A DNA stretch of 64,000 bases from Sinotaia quadrata (GCA_028829895.1 CM054181.1:106369360-106433359); one strand, 5' to 3'. Counted from the stretch's first letter, positions 12,195 to 26,064 are shown. Made by a program: numbers and translations. The notes: generated by a model not told the origin, from the letters alone.

Positions 12195-13724
12195 TCTACA
12201 AAGGTATATATATAACTTTAAATAAAAGAAATAATTGCTAATTTGCTTGGAGAAATTTAACAGTTTATTTAAGTCTGTAAACAAGGAAACTACATCACCG
12301 CGGGAAGATCACAATGGGAGACAACTAAACAAACTCCAGAGAGTCTGCTTTCCTTGATGCAGACACAGACCTCGATTCACAGGCTCGAGCCCTGTAAATA
12401 TTCGGCGTCAGTTCTAAAAAAGGTGTGAAATTCTTTTGCGCAGAACAAACCAGGCAAAAAGAGCTCTAGTTGTAAATACTCATTAATGTCCGTTTGACGA
12501 TGTCATCGGACCTGAGTTGTGCGAACAATGTACAGACATGAAAGCGTTCAGGCGACTACAACTAGCTTTAACTTATTCGACAGAAACCTTTAACATGAGT
12601 TTGCTTGAAGATCGAGGGGTAACCGTTGCATAAACTGTAAAAGAAAGGAAAGAAAATATATAAGCAAACGTGTATGTGGACAGATAGATAGACCGACGGA
12701 CTGATGAATTTTAGAATTTAATTTATTCCATGAATACCCATTCATCTTTAGCATGTGGAGTCACGGGTCAGGACTTGTCAATTTCTACACGAAATTAACT
12801 CTTTTAATTTGCTAAAGTGTTATGGCGAAAATATATTTCTGTACCACGAATATTCGTCTATGTGTCCTTGGATCGACAAACGATCAAAGCAGACAAACAC
12901 CGAATGGATGAAGTACACATGAAATGAATATTCAGCAATAATCTACAGACATAAGCAGCAGATCTCTTATGATATGCAATAAAATAATAATTTTGTAAAA
13001 TTAATATATGTACTTTTATTATCATCTTCATTTATCTACGTCATTATTATTGTTGTAGAGGTGGTGGTGGAAGCAGTATTATTTGCTTACTGGTTTTATT
13101 AATATTTATTTCGAGGGGGAGTAAGTGTCTGTCCATAAAACATCTATTATAACCATATGATTTTATATACCTGGGTTGCAATTTTATTAAACATTTAGAA
13201 TTTCTCCCAGATAATCTCAAATAATTAGCTGATTTAAATTTTTCAAGAAATGAAAATATTTATTGTTTTATGAGGAAGAGTAAAATGTTATAAAGTATTA
13301 AAATGAATGAATACTCTTTCAGCATCACTTTATTGACGATTGGTCCTGATATAGGATTCTTCCCACTCGAAAGAGAAATAAACAAATTCATTGTAAGTAA
13401 CAAGAAGAACAAATCTGAAAGCAAAACGGCAATCAAAACAAAACAAAACAAGAAAAAAAAATGTGTCATTGTACATAAAACTATAGCAAAGATATAAATA
13501 GTTCAGCCGGCTCCCCGACAGTCTCTAACTGACAAGGGGAGACCATTCCACTTGCCCCAGTCTGCCACTCTTTAGTCCCTGGAGGTAGACAGTGATTACG
13601 GTCATTAATCTTTGATTGGCCTTTTTCAGCTTTCAAAACTTGCATGCCCGGCCAAGGGTACTACCCTGGGGCATTTCTTGCACCTCTGAACGCTTTTGAT
13701 ATCTTCTCGTGTTTCTGAAAATGA
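12195..13724. other. Non-coding, no feature recognised
   Basis: Mixed sequence without repeats. 12290-12620 is somewhat GC-richer. I see no splice-framed coding segment. Confidence 0.4.
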
Positions 13725-13741
13725 CAAATTAAAATCATCAG

Positions 13742-13913
13742 AGAGTCTCTCCCTCGCTGGCCTTTGGACGCTTCTGTGATCTTTAACGCCACACGACTCG
13801 GCGTGACGTTCAACGACAACGAGATGATATTCGACCCCTTTGGAAATGGCGGGAACTCGTCTCAAGGGATTCTTATGGTGACGCCAGAAGGAACTATCTT
13901 TCAAGAGAACTGA
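13742..13913 (+). CDS. Possible exon, unidentified protein
   Basis: Plus-strand frame open from 13725 to a TGA at 13911-13913. AG acceptor candidates lie at 13740-13745, after AT-rich sequence. The ~55 predicted residues look protein-like, for example LGVTFNDNEMIFDP and GILMVTPEGTIFQEN. Third codon positions are rich in G and C against an AT-rich background. There is no domain I know, and no partner exon was found. A longer minus-strand open frame (13626-13931) overlaps, so even the strand is uncertain. This may be an exon, an exon remnant or chance. Confidence 0.28.
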
Positions 13914-14390
13914 CGGATGTTCCCCGCTCAAAGACGAGCCAGTCGTCGTGCACTGTTACTGGTGGGCTAGCACCACGTAGACATATTAATAAGAAAGAGT
14001 AAGAAGTGAGGATTTTGCATTACTAAATACAACACCCTTGTGTATCAGTACATGAATACTTTTTCATAATTTAAACAAATAAATGCGCAGTTTTTTTTTT
14101 TATTGAACTGTAATAAAAGTGTATGCATATACTGAACTCCAAAAATAATGATGAATGAGTGGATGGGTTGATCGTAATATTAATGTACAGGTATATATTG
14201 GATAGGTATTATTTTATTTGAAAACAATTAACACTAAACTGATTGAAATATTTGTTAAATTAAATCAAATGTTTACTCGCGTCTAAACGCATGCTTTGAA
14301 AGAAGGGGAGGGGAGGTATATGTGTGTGTGTGTGGAGGGTTTGTATAGCAAAAAGACTGTATAATTTCGGTGTATGAGGATTCTTATGTA
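13914..14390. other. Non-coding, no feature recognised
   Basis: AT-rich unique sequence with a short GT run near 14321-14331. Confidence 0.4.
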
Positions 14391-14516
14391 GGAAGAAAAA
14401 CTATAATTTCGTTAATGTGTGGATTGTTATATAAAAAAAAGAATGTACAATTTCGAAAAAATATAATTTCGTTAATGTGTGGATTGTTATATAAAAAAAA
14501 ATGCACAATTTCGATG
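14391..14516. repeat. ~62-bp tandem duplication
   Basis: Two near-identical tandem copies contain 'ctataatttcgttaatgtgt' and 'ggattgttatat', differing mainly in poly-A length. Confidence 0.85.
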
Positions 14517-15518
14517 CTGTAGGCTTTTATTATTTGTAATCAATTTGATTTTATATCTGTTTAAAGTATTTTGTGTTATATTTTCTCGTTCAGTCATGCC
14601 TTTTGTTCTGTCAGTTGTATGACGTCTTGCTATTGTGTCATTACATTTGAAATACATCTCTAGTTCACGTGTGTCTACCAACAGTTTAAAATATATTCCT
14701 TAATATTTTTACATTTTAAGTATATCTGAAGCTGAGGTCTGCCCATGCTTTTCAAGTGAGTTTATGGTGAGATTTCAAAAGTATCTGAGATTACAATACA
14801 TGTACGCTTTGCCACTAAAGAGGCGTCGTGAATCCCTGTTATCAGAAAATGAATGTGATCTACTAGCGTGCTTCCTTGTTCGGGCCTCTATTTCCGGTGT
14901 GACGCGTTGGCCATAGAAGCAAAGGGCTTCAAATCTTGACGGTGTTGACGACTGCTTAATCCCTGCTAGGAGTCACAGCCGTTGTCTTCTTTTAAAGTTG
15001 CTTTCAAACCACAAGAACGAAATACAGTATGTTCCTTCTAAATTGTCTTATTCTAGAGTATTTCTTCTTGAAGTCATTTGTCAAACACGCTTTTTTCTTT
15101 TCCTTCTTTTGTTTTTGGGTTGTTGTTGCAATTTGCTTTTTTAAAAAATTGTTGGATAATATCCTGTACAGTTCTTCGCAGTAATGTGAATGCAACTAAT
15201 CATAATTATTTTAGACATTTGTGTAACAGACAGTTCAACTCGACTGAAGAATTTGTAGGCTTAAGTTTGCTTCGGAATTCGTTGCTAAAATTAGAACAAT
15301 AGATTATAGTTCCAATTATCGTTGTCTCTGTCTTCTGCATTAGCTGCAAGTGATGGATGTTTTGGTAGCTCTGAGAATACCTTAGTCATTCAATTTATAA
15401 CACTGACTTTATTGTACCTTGTACTATGCCCTTAGTGAATATAGCAGAGTATGTCTTAGCTGTTTACGGGACAGCTTGGTTATGACAGTTACATGACCCG
15501 CACGCATCCCTCATCCTC

Positions 15519-15519
<1 letters not shown>
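14517..15519. other. Non-coding, no feature recognised
   Basis: Unique sequence, GC-richer at 14740-15000. No supported gene. Confidence 0.4.

Positions 15520-15572
<53 letters not shown>
15520..15572. repeat. (AC)n microsatellite
   Basis: Pure AC run. Confidence 0.96.
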
Positions 15573-15574
<2 letters not shown>

Positions 15575-16619
15575 ACTTGCTGGGTTATGTATCTATCAGC
15601 GTTCTTTTGAATTGTAACAAGTTGCGTTTTACTCAAGCCATAACTGTCCGTTCTGAGTCGATCATTACAACAACGACAACGTATTAGAATAAATTGCACA
15701 TTTTCCTGATTTACTTTTCTTGCAAGTATTTCTGAATCTATTGCACTGCTTTACGGCGTTCTTAGCTAACAGACAGATACTTGACTTCATTTTGTATCAG
15801 TTGTGTTAGCCACGAAAGTAACAAAAATTGCCCTTGGCTTGTGTATTGTACCATCTGCATTATGTGTCTCTCAAAGCCATATTATTCCTATGTTTGCACG
15901 CGCATAGAAATATATTCACAGACTTGCATTACAAACTCACAAAGACACATAAACACACACACAAAGACGCAGTGACATTCGTGACGTTATGATACACTGT
16001 GCAAAACTTAGGCAAAAGGGAAAAGCACCAAAGCATGCCCCATCCACCTATTTGATGTGCTTAATAACTGAGTGGAATCAAAGGCCAAAGCTGAATACAA
16101 ATCCAAACTAAGAACTGTGAATGTTCGGTTGTTTTTTTTCATGAAAACTTACTCAAATCAATCGTTTCATACTGAGTTCGTTACGTCAAACGCGAAACCG
16201 AAGTCTAAAATTAGCACGGCTAAAGGATGGGATTAAGAAGCGCCACACAAATGGAAAGAAATGTTACGGGAGATAATTCGCTGTGGAGCTGCGCATGCAG
16301 TAGAAATATAAAACGTTGAAGATATATAGCGTATACATACATCACTTCACAAAGAAGCTCAAAAGGAATAATCCGCATGGAATCCAAGCTTGTCAGGAAT
16401 ATAAAAGTGCATGCTAGCAGCTCGCAGTGGCAGGATTACAACCGCGTCGGCAGGGAATTAACGCGTAGCATGGAGACACCCATCAACAGCAGATATATGG
16501 TGGGAATAGCCAATTAAAAATTGTATTATATAAAAGTGGAGTGAATGTTAAAAATCAAATGCGGCAAGGGTAAGAAAAATAATGAGGTAGCCATGCTCTA
16601 GCAACATAAGTCAAGATCA
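15573..16619. other. Non-coding, no feature recognised
   Basis: Unique sequence with no supported exon. Confidence 0.4.
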
Positions 16620-16910
16620 GTGCTATGGAAGACGAGTCTTTTCGGACACAGTGGTGGGGGGTAAAATGTATCTAGTGGGAGCTTTTTTCCAACTTTCAAA
16701 GAATGCTTGTGTTTGTGCTATGGAAGACGAGACTTTTCGGACATAGTGGTGGGGGTTAAAATGTTTCTAGAGGGAGCTTTTCTCCAACTATCAATGCATG
16801 TTTGTGCTATGGAAGACGAGATTTCTTGGACACAATGGCGGGGGTTAAAATGTACCTATTGGGAGCTTTCTTCCAACTCTCAATGCATGTTTGTGCTATG
16901 GAAGGTGTTT
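16620..16910. repeat. ~90-bp minisatellite, 3.2 units
   Basis: Units start with 'gtgctatggaagacgag' near 16620, 16715, 16804 and 16893, the last one truncated. Spacing is 89-95 bp. Confidence 0.92.
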
Positions 16911-17339
16911 TTTTTTTTACAAACAAAATACATCCATAAACAAGACTGATAATGCTTTTAAATAAATCCCCAAGAGAGTTTTGTTTTATTTTGTTTGTTT
17001 TTATAATTATTCTAAAAGACATTATTTTGCAATAAACTAAACTATGTTGTACCTGTGAGAGGGGATGGAGGAGAGAGAGAACAAAAGAAAGAGAAAGAGA
17101 ATGTATAGTTGCGCATGAATGTGCTTATAAAGGTTCTTAATTTGGAGCCATATATAATTTATGAAAATAAGTTTCGTAAATTATCACATTTTACCATTGT
17201 TGGGTCCCGATTTTAAATGCTTTTAAGCCTTCTCTTTTATTTTTAAGAAAATGAACATTCAGCATGAGATTTCAACATTGATTCTATCTATTATTCCACC
17301 ATCATTTGTTTCACGACTCTAAGTGCTTTAAGATCACGT

Positions 17340-18470
17340 GTATATTACATGACACTTTACTGAGTTATGCAACAGTTTATTGAGTTATGTTTCATATTAC
17401 TGAGCTATGTGACACTTTACTAGGCGCTAAGGTATCTTAGAATGTTACAGCGTAGAGTGCTAAGTCTTAGGACACCTTAGTGTTTTTATTTTAGACCTTG
17501 ACACCTTAATATTCTTTCATTAGACCTTGTCACCTTAGTATCTTTTCATTATACCTTAGTATGTTTCACAACATCTTGAATATGCTCCAGGATACATTGT
17601 AAGTTTTAATATTCTTAACGTGCTCTAGAGATTTTACTATATTTTAGGACACAATGCTCTGACTTATCACGCTAGGGGCCACTTTGTCTTAGTATGTTTT
17701 AGGACACTTTGTCCTACTCTGCTAGGCACTTTGTTAAGACACTTTAGAATGTCTGGGGACGCCTTAGTAAGTTTCGGGACACTGTCATAGTATGCTTAGG
17801 CCACTTTACTCTATTAAGACACACTAGAATGTATGAGGACGCCTTAGTGTGTTTTAGGTCACTCTGTCATAGTATGTTTAGGCCACTTCACTCTGTTAAG
17901 ACACTTTAGAATGTCTGAGGACACCTGAGTATGTTTAAGAATTTTTTTTTCATATTACCTTGTAATGTTTTAGGACACTTTACAAATATTTTAAGATGAT
18001 TATGTATTTTACGGGTCTTGACTGCGTTACCTAGTGCATTAAATTTAAATATCTACATGGTCACGTCACTTAGCTTTTTTACACTTTACTATTTTTATGA
18101 CATTTTATGACGCTTTATTAGACTTTTCTTTACTACGCTTTATGACATTTTATGACGCTTTATGACATTTTATGACGCTTATTAGACTTTAGACTTTTCT
18201 TTACTACGCTTTATGACATTTTATGACGCTTTATGACATTTTATGACGCTTTATTAGACTTTAGACTTTTCTTTACTACGCTTCATGGTATTTATTTTAT
18301 ATAATAACGTGGCCATTAATTAATTTTTAGGATATTTATTATGTTTTAGGTCGATTTGCTGTGTCAGATCGTGTTACTGTTTAGTGTATTTTATGATATT
18401 ATACCACAATATTCAATTTTTAGGACAATTTACTATGTTTAAGGTTATTTTGCTATTGTTTAAGGATACT
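17340..18470. repeat. Degenerate T-rich tandem region
   Basis: Many diverged units on the theme 'ttaggacactttagtatgtt' run through 17340-18000. A cleaner sub-array follows at about 18090-18290, with ~72-bp units each containing two copies of 'tttatgacattttatgacgc'. The ORF near the right end is not convincing. Confidence 0.75.
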
Positions 18471-19960
18471 TTAGGAGAAATGCTTATCAGAACAAAAACT
18501 AGCAAATACAATATAAACAAGAAGTATTATTTAAAAGATTTTGACACATATATGCAAACAATTGAGACTCTAACCATTTTTTATAAAGAACAAATCAAAC
18601 TTTTCCCTATTTAGGAAAGAAAACAACAAATAGATGTTTAACCATCTTTCGGTAAATGTTTAACATTCAGTAATAAAAGAAAATTATTAAGTTGGCTGTA
18701 AAAATAACTCTTCTTTTCAGGGAATCTTAATTAACCAGCCTGGCTTAGTGTACTAAAAGCACGGATGAAAGAGCAAGAACAAGAAAGAAAGAAAACAAAA
18801 CAAAAACTCAAGAAACCCCACCGCACACTAAAACAAAGGGGAAATAATCGTCTCGTCAAATTCTCCATACATCAAACGCACGAATTCTATTGTCCATCCG
18901 GTTTTGGCTGAATGAGGCAGTAACATCCCCTAGAGTGTTCAAAGTACCCAGATCTGCTTTTATAATGATTTGATTTCAGGAGAAGAAAAGCGCACACTGA
19001 CGATCATAAAGCAGGGAATGAATGCAGTTATTCCAGCTAAGCCAAGAGCATGACGCTGGCAAGTCCAACATTATCAAATGCTATAGTAGTCTTAAACTCG
19101 AGTCTGCAAACAATGGGAAGAAAGCATTACTAATTCTTTAAATACGACCATACCTTTCTCGCCAAACGCGGTCTTAGTGCGATGGCGAAAAGATGGAGAT
19201 CATTAACAGGAGGCAGGATAACTTAAGACGGAAAGTTGAAGGGGGTGCGGGGGAGAGATAGAGAGGTTGATGCATTTTGGTGAAAGCGGGAAGAAGTGAA
19301 GGAGAGACAAATGTGTCTTGTTTGTTTTGTTTAACCGTTGTTTTATTTTGTTTCGGGTGGGGGGGGGTGGTTAAAAAAAAATAATTTCAGGAAGCGAGTG
19401 GTCGTTTCTTGATCAGGTGAATGTTGATGAAGTTTTGGTTTTGTCGACTGAACTCGTAAAATATGTTCACATGTCTGTAACGCAAAGAACCCCCAAACAA
19501 GCTAGTTCAATATGCTTGCAGTTATGTTTTGTTTTAGCCATAATTTAGAGAGTTGCATGCTTCGCCATAGAATAAAGCATGTAGACAGCCGCAAACTATT
19601 TCCTAAAAGTTCTAAATTTATCACATGAAAAATTTATAAATGAAAAATTGCTAAACTGAACAACCTATCTTTCCTCTCAATTAATAAGTTGCCAGTGAAG
19701 TAAGTTTGAAAACCATGTGCGACTGAAGACATTTATTAAATTTATTAATTCAGACGTGACAAAATACGCGCGAGAAAAATACGAAAGAAAAGAAATTATA
19801 TTTTTGCTTTATTATTTTAAGAGAGTGTTCCAATGACTCAGGGGAGAGAGATGGAATCAGATGGGTAAATAATTTATTTTAGTTGAATGCGGTCTGTCTT
19901 TTGGCTATCAATCTGACTAACTCCGATTAATTAGACGTCTGTGGTACTTAAGATGCTGTA
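18471..19960. other. Non-coding, no feature recognised
   Basis: Mostly unique sequence with a G run near 19360. 18840-19150 is GC-richer and less repetitive, and might be a conserved non-coding element, but I cannot show this. Confidence 0.35.
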
Positions 19961-20370
19961 TGGTGAATTCAGTGTGGATTGTATGAATGACTGTGTATTG
20001 TCGAGGTGAATGAATGTGCATTGTTGAGGTAAATGAGTGTGCATTGTTAAGATGAATGACTGTGTATTGCTGATGCGAATGATTGTGTACTGTTGCGGTG
20101 AATGACTGTATTGTTGAGATAAATGACTGTGTACTGACGAAGCGAATGACTATTATTGCGGTGAATGACTCTGCGTTGTTGAGGTGAATGACTGTGTACT
20201 GATGAGGTAAATGATTCTGTGCATTGTTGAGGTGAATGACTGTATACTGTTGAGGTGAATGACTGTGTACTGTTGAGGTGAATGACTGTATTGTTGAGAT
20301 AAATGACTGTGTACTGATGAGGCGAATGAATGCATTGTCGCGGTGAAAGACTGTGCGTTGTTGAGATAAA
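19961..20370. repeat. ~25-bp minisatellite
   Basis: About sixteen diverged units on 'gaatgactgtgtattgttga' and similar. Confidence 0.88.
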
Positions 20371-20635
20371 TAATGAACGCGTGGTGTATTTTACTCATTG
20401 TTTCTGATGTGCACAGTCTGGTTACACGTAGTTTTCATATGGAAACGGGTAGTAGTCTGATTTGTTTCGTTGTGTTTCAGAACTTTAGCAAGATAAAATA
20501 ACTTTGTAAGAGTTTTTTAACAGTCGCGCTGTATTGTTGCGATAAATTTATGCGATGTTTAACTGAATGCTTTTGTGCGTCGTTAGGCATAATTCCTTGT
20601 GAGTTGCTGCGCTTGGTTATATACTCCTTGCCTGT

Positions 20636-20890
20636 TCTTAACTTCTCGAGCGTTGATGTGCTTGAGGAAGTGTGTCCTGTTGTGTTTAAGTAGTGTCCCT
20701 GGTTGTATTTAAATAATTGTGTATTATTCTGTTTGAGGAAGTGTGTCTTGTTGTGTTTAAGTAAGTATGCCTTGTTGTATTTAAATAAGTGTGTAAATAA
20801 GCGTCCCTTGTATTTAAATAAGTGTGCCTTGTTGTATTTAAATAAGTGTGTAATGCTGTGCTTAAGTTATTGTGCCTAAGTTTGTGCCAT
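20636..20890. repeat. Degenerate 24-28 bp minisatellite
   Basis: Units share 'tgttgtatttaaataagtgt'. Several are truncated. Confidence 0.8.
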
Positions 20891-22320
20891 TCTAAACCGT
20901 ATTATATATGGATGCTCTATAAGCGCGCGCACACACACACACGTCTCCCTTAAAATTATTTGATAATTGAGAATTTACAAGACCCGATGATTCTGTTGCT
21001 CTCTAATAATGAAGAGCAGATCATTCAGGACATATGTGAAAATAAAAATAGTTTTTTGGAATACTCCGTATGGGGTGTATTTATTTCTCTCTCCTTCATT
21101 TGTAACTAATTGTCATATTAAAACAATTTCTAATGGAAATTAATATTTGTCAGCTTTAAAAAACGTAAATAAATATGTAAACAGAAACAAAAGTTTCAAT
21201 ACCCGCAACTTCCCTCTCCCCTTTATTTCAAGACACTGGGTTTACTATTTACAAAAAAAAGAGAAGTCCGCCTCTTCAAGAAAAGAAAAGCGTTATTGAA
21301 AATGCGGTGCGTGACGTAAATTTTACCCGGCATGCCACGGGCGACAGTGCCTATAGCCCTTCACCATGGAAGATGACAATCGCTGTCATAGATCGCGTGA
21401 AATGCCCGAGACTGCTCGCTAAAACCGCGTTTAAGCTTTCGTTTAGGCGACACAAAAACAAGTTAGTGAGTGACTTTGAGCAGTTTGGACGGGCAGCTGT
21501 GATTTTTGAACTATGCTGTGTACACTGCACTCAGCGGATTAAGTTTGATTACCATGTTGGGCGTGCTCTTATATGAATTGAACTTCTAAAGTTAAAATTT
21601 ACACAGTGCCTGCCGCACAGATGTGTCCAAAATCGAGTTTAATAAATTTTACTTCTTAACTGTAATTAAAAGTATCCCCCCCCCCCAACCTCCATCCCGC
21701 TCGCGTTTTGTATTTTTTTTTTAATTTTTAGAAAAGTATTATTTACTTCAATTTTTAATTTTATTTTATGCGTTACTTAGAAGCTGAATGTTACTTTACA
21801 TTTGTTACAGACTTTATTTTATAGGATCGGAGAAGACAACACCTACAGAAACAGAATGGTAATCAACACACATTCAAATAATTTATATTTCGTCACAAAT
21901 ATCTTTTAAAATAAAACTGTTGTTTGAGACTTTTGTTTAACTTCAAGCAAGATTTTTATTTTCACTTTTCTTTTTCCTTCTTTTGCTAAATTTTATTTCA
22001 GCATGGAGAATATTTGGTGAGGTGGATATAACGGCTTCTTCATCGACATCATAAACAAAGATAGCAGGCCATCTTTGCGGCCAATAAATCAAAGTAAAAC
22101 TTCTTTGGCCGCCCTCTTTTCACCCCGCTTCACCTCTCATTAAAACAATAAATCCTGCTCACCGATAATTTATTATTTGCCGACGCAATCCATAACGATG
22201 TCTCCGGCCTCCGGGAAACGACTTTTTCATCTTTTCGCTGGGCAAAGGTTCTCCAATCCTGAGGAAGGTTTCAATAAATGAATGAATTTAACCTACTTCG
22301 TCAAACTTCACCTTTGGACT
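20891..22320. other. Non-coding with GC-richer patches
   Basis: Contains a short AC run (20928-20942), a C run (21677-21686), and GC-richer patches at 21300-21560 and 22020-22260. The 89-codon plus-strand frame at 21307-21576 has no domain, so I do not call it. Confidence 0.35.
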
Positions 22321-22327
22321 GATAGAC

Positions 22328-22362
<35 letters not shown>

Positions 22363-22445
22363 TAGATAGATAGATAGATAGATAAACAGACAGACAAACA
22401 GATAGATAGATAGATAGATAGATAGGTGGACTGATGGATGGATGA
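22321..22445. repeat. (GATA/GACA)n microsatellite
   Basis: Alternating blocks of GATA and GACA, ending in GGAT-type units. Confidence 0.95.
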
Positions 22446-22739
22446 ATGTGACAAAGCAATTTATTTGGACGAAGAAGACGACAATGATGAGCATGATGAT
22501 GACGACTACAAAATGATGATGATTTAATACATCGCTTTATTCAAACGAAATCACTTCACAAAGCTGTATATATCCCGTAGAACTCGCGAATCGTAAGGTG
22601 TTTGAAGTACAGATCAATAATGTACTTTTGCCGTAAACGTTTATCAAACAGAAGTTCAATGATATATAGTTTTACTGTTCATACATGTAATAAAACTTCA
22701 TTTGTTTGGTATTGCTTGGTTACAGAGGTCACACGCAAG

Positions 22740-22961
22740 CTAAGTTGACGATCCTAAATGCAATTGTTCCATGTACACTATGCATTCAGTCCATGGAGTG
22801 GAACCGTCGGAGGGCAGAGACATACGCACTACTATATCGTCAAAACCCCTGGGACACTGGAGCACCATCGTCTTCGTGCAGTCCAGATTAGCTTCAAATA
22901 TCTGAAGTTTATTGGGTTCCTCCTGAAAGAGAGCAGCATCTGAATCCACATCAACACCGAG
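22740..22961 (-). CDS. Possible terminal exon or exon remnant
   Basis: Minus-strand frame of 73 codons ending in TAG at 22740-22742, opening directly after a possible acceptor (CTTTAG) at 22962-22967. The residues look protein-like, for example FEANLDCTKTMVLQCPRGFDD and WTECIVYMEQLHLG, with three cysteines, and local GC is above background. A second minus-strand frame (to about 23070, containing GQHCPWLPGFTTMK) runs in from upstream and overlaps it out of phase. That would fit either an intron between them or a frameshifted pseudogene. No family recognised. Confidence 0.3.
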   Translation of the reverse strand, partial: LGVDVDSDAALFQEEPNKLQIFEANLDCTKTMVLQCPRGFDDIVVRMSLPSDGSTPWTECIVYMEQLHLGSST

Positions 22962-23079
22962 CTAAAGATGTCGCCTATTGCTGGAGGTTGATTCTGGCGG
23001 CGAGGGACCGGGACTTGCTTCATGGTCGTGAAACCAGGCAGCCAGGGGCAATGTTGGCCATTATTTCATGATTGAGAGA

Positions 23080-24974
23080 AAATTGCCATTCCCCTTTCCC
23101 GACTCAAAAGAAATCAATCCCGTTTGAACTTGAGGAAGAGGTTTTATCATAACAAGATATCCTGCTTATTAAGAAACCTTTGGGGAGAGTTGAGATGTAT
23201 TGATGACCTTTTCATGTTCAGAGTCGATCTGGCTTTTGTGGATCACCCCCAGTCGCCACGCAAGGGCCAGCGAACCTTTAGTTCTATGAATCGCATGACA
23301 GAATCAAACTTTCTTCGCTCCCATAATGCTTGTCAAAAGAAATCCTGCCATGAGGTCTAAAACCGGAAGCGGGAATGAATTTCTATGGTTAGTGGCTAAA
23401 TTTAAACGTGTTCTGCGAAGAAAGATAATTTCCTCATAGGAGAATGCTTACACGAAAAGTCGATCTCAATTTGAAAGAAGAGTTTTTCTGGACGACATTT
23501 GCATGACATTAGCATTAAACAAAAAAAAGACAGGTCTTCTTTCGTTGAATGAATTAGTCAGTGGATAAATATGAACGTGGTGATGGGGAGTAGCATGCAT
23601 CTTGATGTGTGATCTGACCGATATTACAATTTTATGGGTTGTTCACTCTTCACTACACCCCGTTTTGATCTAACTTCTTCAACCGTTCTTCGATCGAAGA
23701 TTTCGATTGAAATTTCAGATTTTTGGCCCGACATGGAGTTATATTTTCCCTCTAAATGTATGTGCTTTTTATTGTTGATTGTTTGTTTAAATCTTTTTTT
23801 TTTTTTTTTATCATTTCCTTTGTTTCGCCATGTTAAATTTGTATTAGATGCCATATGTAAAGGCAGCGAATCCAAAGCTTTAAAACGTAACGTAACATTG
23901 AATTACGCTGATAACAGGCATTAGTCATTGTGGATCATCTATCTGACTCTGGAATCTGGAAAATTAGTCAGAAAGCAGCTAGAATTCTGTATGATTGCTG
24001 GTATTATTAACACAGCACAGGCACACTCACAAACATGCTCACACACATACGCATAAGTAAACACAAGCAATACACAAATACGCCCACACAGCCAGCCATC
24101 ACAGAGCCCTATAGCTATGAATAGTGTACGTGATGGGGAGGGGGTTCTTTCCATCATTCAACTATATGACGTCACACAGTTCCACCCATAATGCCAACAT
24201 CAAAAGCTAAAACAGAACCTTTGGAGACTGCTATCAAGACGAGGTCTTTTGAAGATGTTTAGATAGCCGAGGGTGGAAAGTAACGTCAAGTTTAAATGTT
24301 TGTAACTGAATAATAAAAATATTTCTTTTAAAAGTAAAATAATTTAATAAATAAATATGTTATCAAAGAAAAGTTGGCATGAAGTATTTGCAGGGGTCCC
24401 CAAATTAGATTCTAGTATATTCGCTGCAGACTCGCGTGCTTCTCGCGGGCGGTAATGCGAGTGTTTGTGTGCGTTTTTTTCACGTTTCCACAACTTCAAC
24501 CCCTTTAGATCTAACGGGACGAAATACATTAATTAAATAATAAACTAACAGTATTTATTCTCGGTCACGCATAGGCGCAAGCAGTGGAAGAGGAGGCGAA
24601 ATTCCTTTCTGTGGAGGATGTTTTTATAACGGTCACAGGCCTTCTACGGGTACTACCGGGAAACCTATCGACAGCTCACAGACAGCAAGGTCGTTCCATC
24701 TTCAATGCCGAACTGCCCTTTATGTCAAAGATAAAAACAACAAAAAGAGAGAATAATGTAATCCATCTTGAAGCCTGAAAGCACATATTAAGGGAAATAA
24801 GAATAATATCGAAACAACGGATGATTATTTTAGGATCTCATCACCATTGGATTTGTCTTATTTTAATCACTTTCTTAAAATAATGCCATATCTTTCCTGC
24901 ATTAAACATGTACATCTTGACTGTTGTTGATATTATTATCAACATATTCGGAGTTTTGATGCTGTTTGCCAATA

Positions 24975-24976
<2 letters not shown>
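23080..24976. other. Non-coding, no feature recognised
   Basis: Unique sequence. Short open frames at 23124-23360 and 24584-24778 (plus strand) are not supported by splice sites or domains. Confidence 0.35.
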
Positions 24977-25048
<72 letters not shown>

Positions 25049-25063
25049 GTGCGTGTGTGTGCC
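24977..25063. repeat. (GT)n microsatellite
   Basis: GT run, impure at its right end. Confidence 0.96.
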
Positions 25064-26060
25064 TGCATGGTGGTGAATACTATGAATGAAGACAATGGTA
25101 TTTCCTTTCATTGTTGCGATGTGAATGATGTCCAGCTGTTAGAAAACGAAACTGCTTTTTTGTCTTTTCCCTTCTCTTGAAAAAAAAAAAAGCCCCAAAC
25201 TAGTGAACAAAAACTCAAATACACCTATCAATGTTCCAGGTTCAAATAATGATGGTTATCACTTTGGCCCATTCCGATGGAAACTGATATAAATGCACGA
25301 CAACTTGATTTCTGAGCAAAACTTATATAACAAAACTTATATAAATACATGACAGACTGATAATTAAGATACGACTGTAACAGAGGTTCCCTTAGGTAGA
25401 TAATTAGAAATTATGCTAATATTCTTTATATTGAAAATATATTGATTAACTTTAGTTTACGTTAAGGTAAATTATAAATAGATTTCTCTCCATCAAACAC
25501 TCATCCTCTCTGTTTCTCTGTCTGTTTCTTCTTATTATCTCTTTTTCACTCGTCTTGGGCGAAAATAGAAGAAGACGCCTGGGGGAAAAAATAAATGAAA
25601 TTTTGAATTTGACATAACTATTAACATTGCCATATTTGCCTAATTTCTCTGTCATTCAGTGCAAATAATCTACAGAATATTCATATGTGTCATTCAAACA
25701 GACAGAAGAAGACTAAAATGAAGTTTAAAGAAAAGAATTTAAAATGAATGGGCTGACGTCACACGCAATCACAGAATGGAAAATCGGTAACAAGCTGTGT
25801 AAAGGTGAGTGAGTGAAGGACAAAGAAAGGAAGAATGATATCAGTGAAAGGGAGGGAGAGAAACATGCACTGGAATTTGGTTTGATTGCAATGGAAAGTC
25901 TTCAGCCCATTCACAAACTAGGAGTAGTCGTAGTGGGGGTGGGGGGGGTGTCTGTGGGTTGGAAGGAAGTGGGAAGTGTAAAAAATAATTTACCAAGCTA
26001 TAGACATGAGGAGGAAAACAACACAAATGTCAATACAAAGAATGACGCAATCAGCATACT
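25064..26060. other. Non-coding, no feature recognised
   Basis: Unique sequence with a G-rich patch at 25931-25965. The long plus-strand frame entering the next array is mostly repeat translation. Confidence 0.4.
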
Positions 26061-26064
26061 GTAC

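Noticed and set aside
24584..24778. 64-codon plus-strand frame beginning with several Glu
   Set aside because: Protein-like in places, but no splice signals, domain or partner exon; too little to call.
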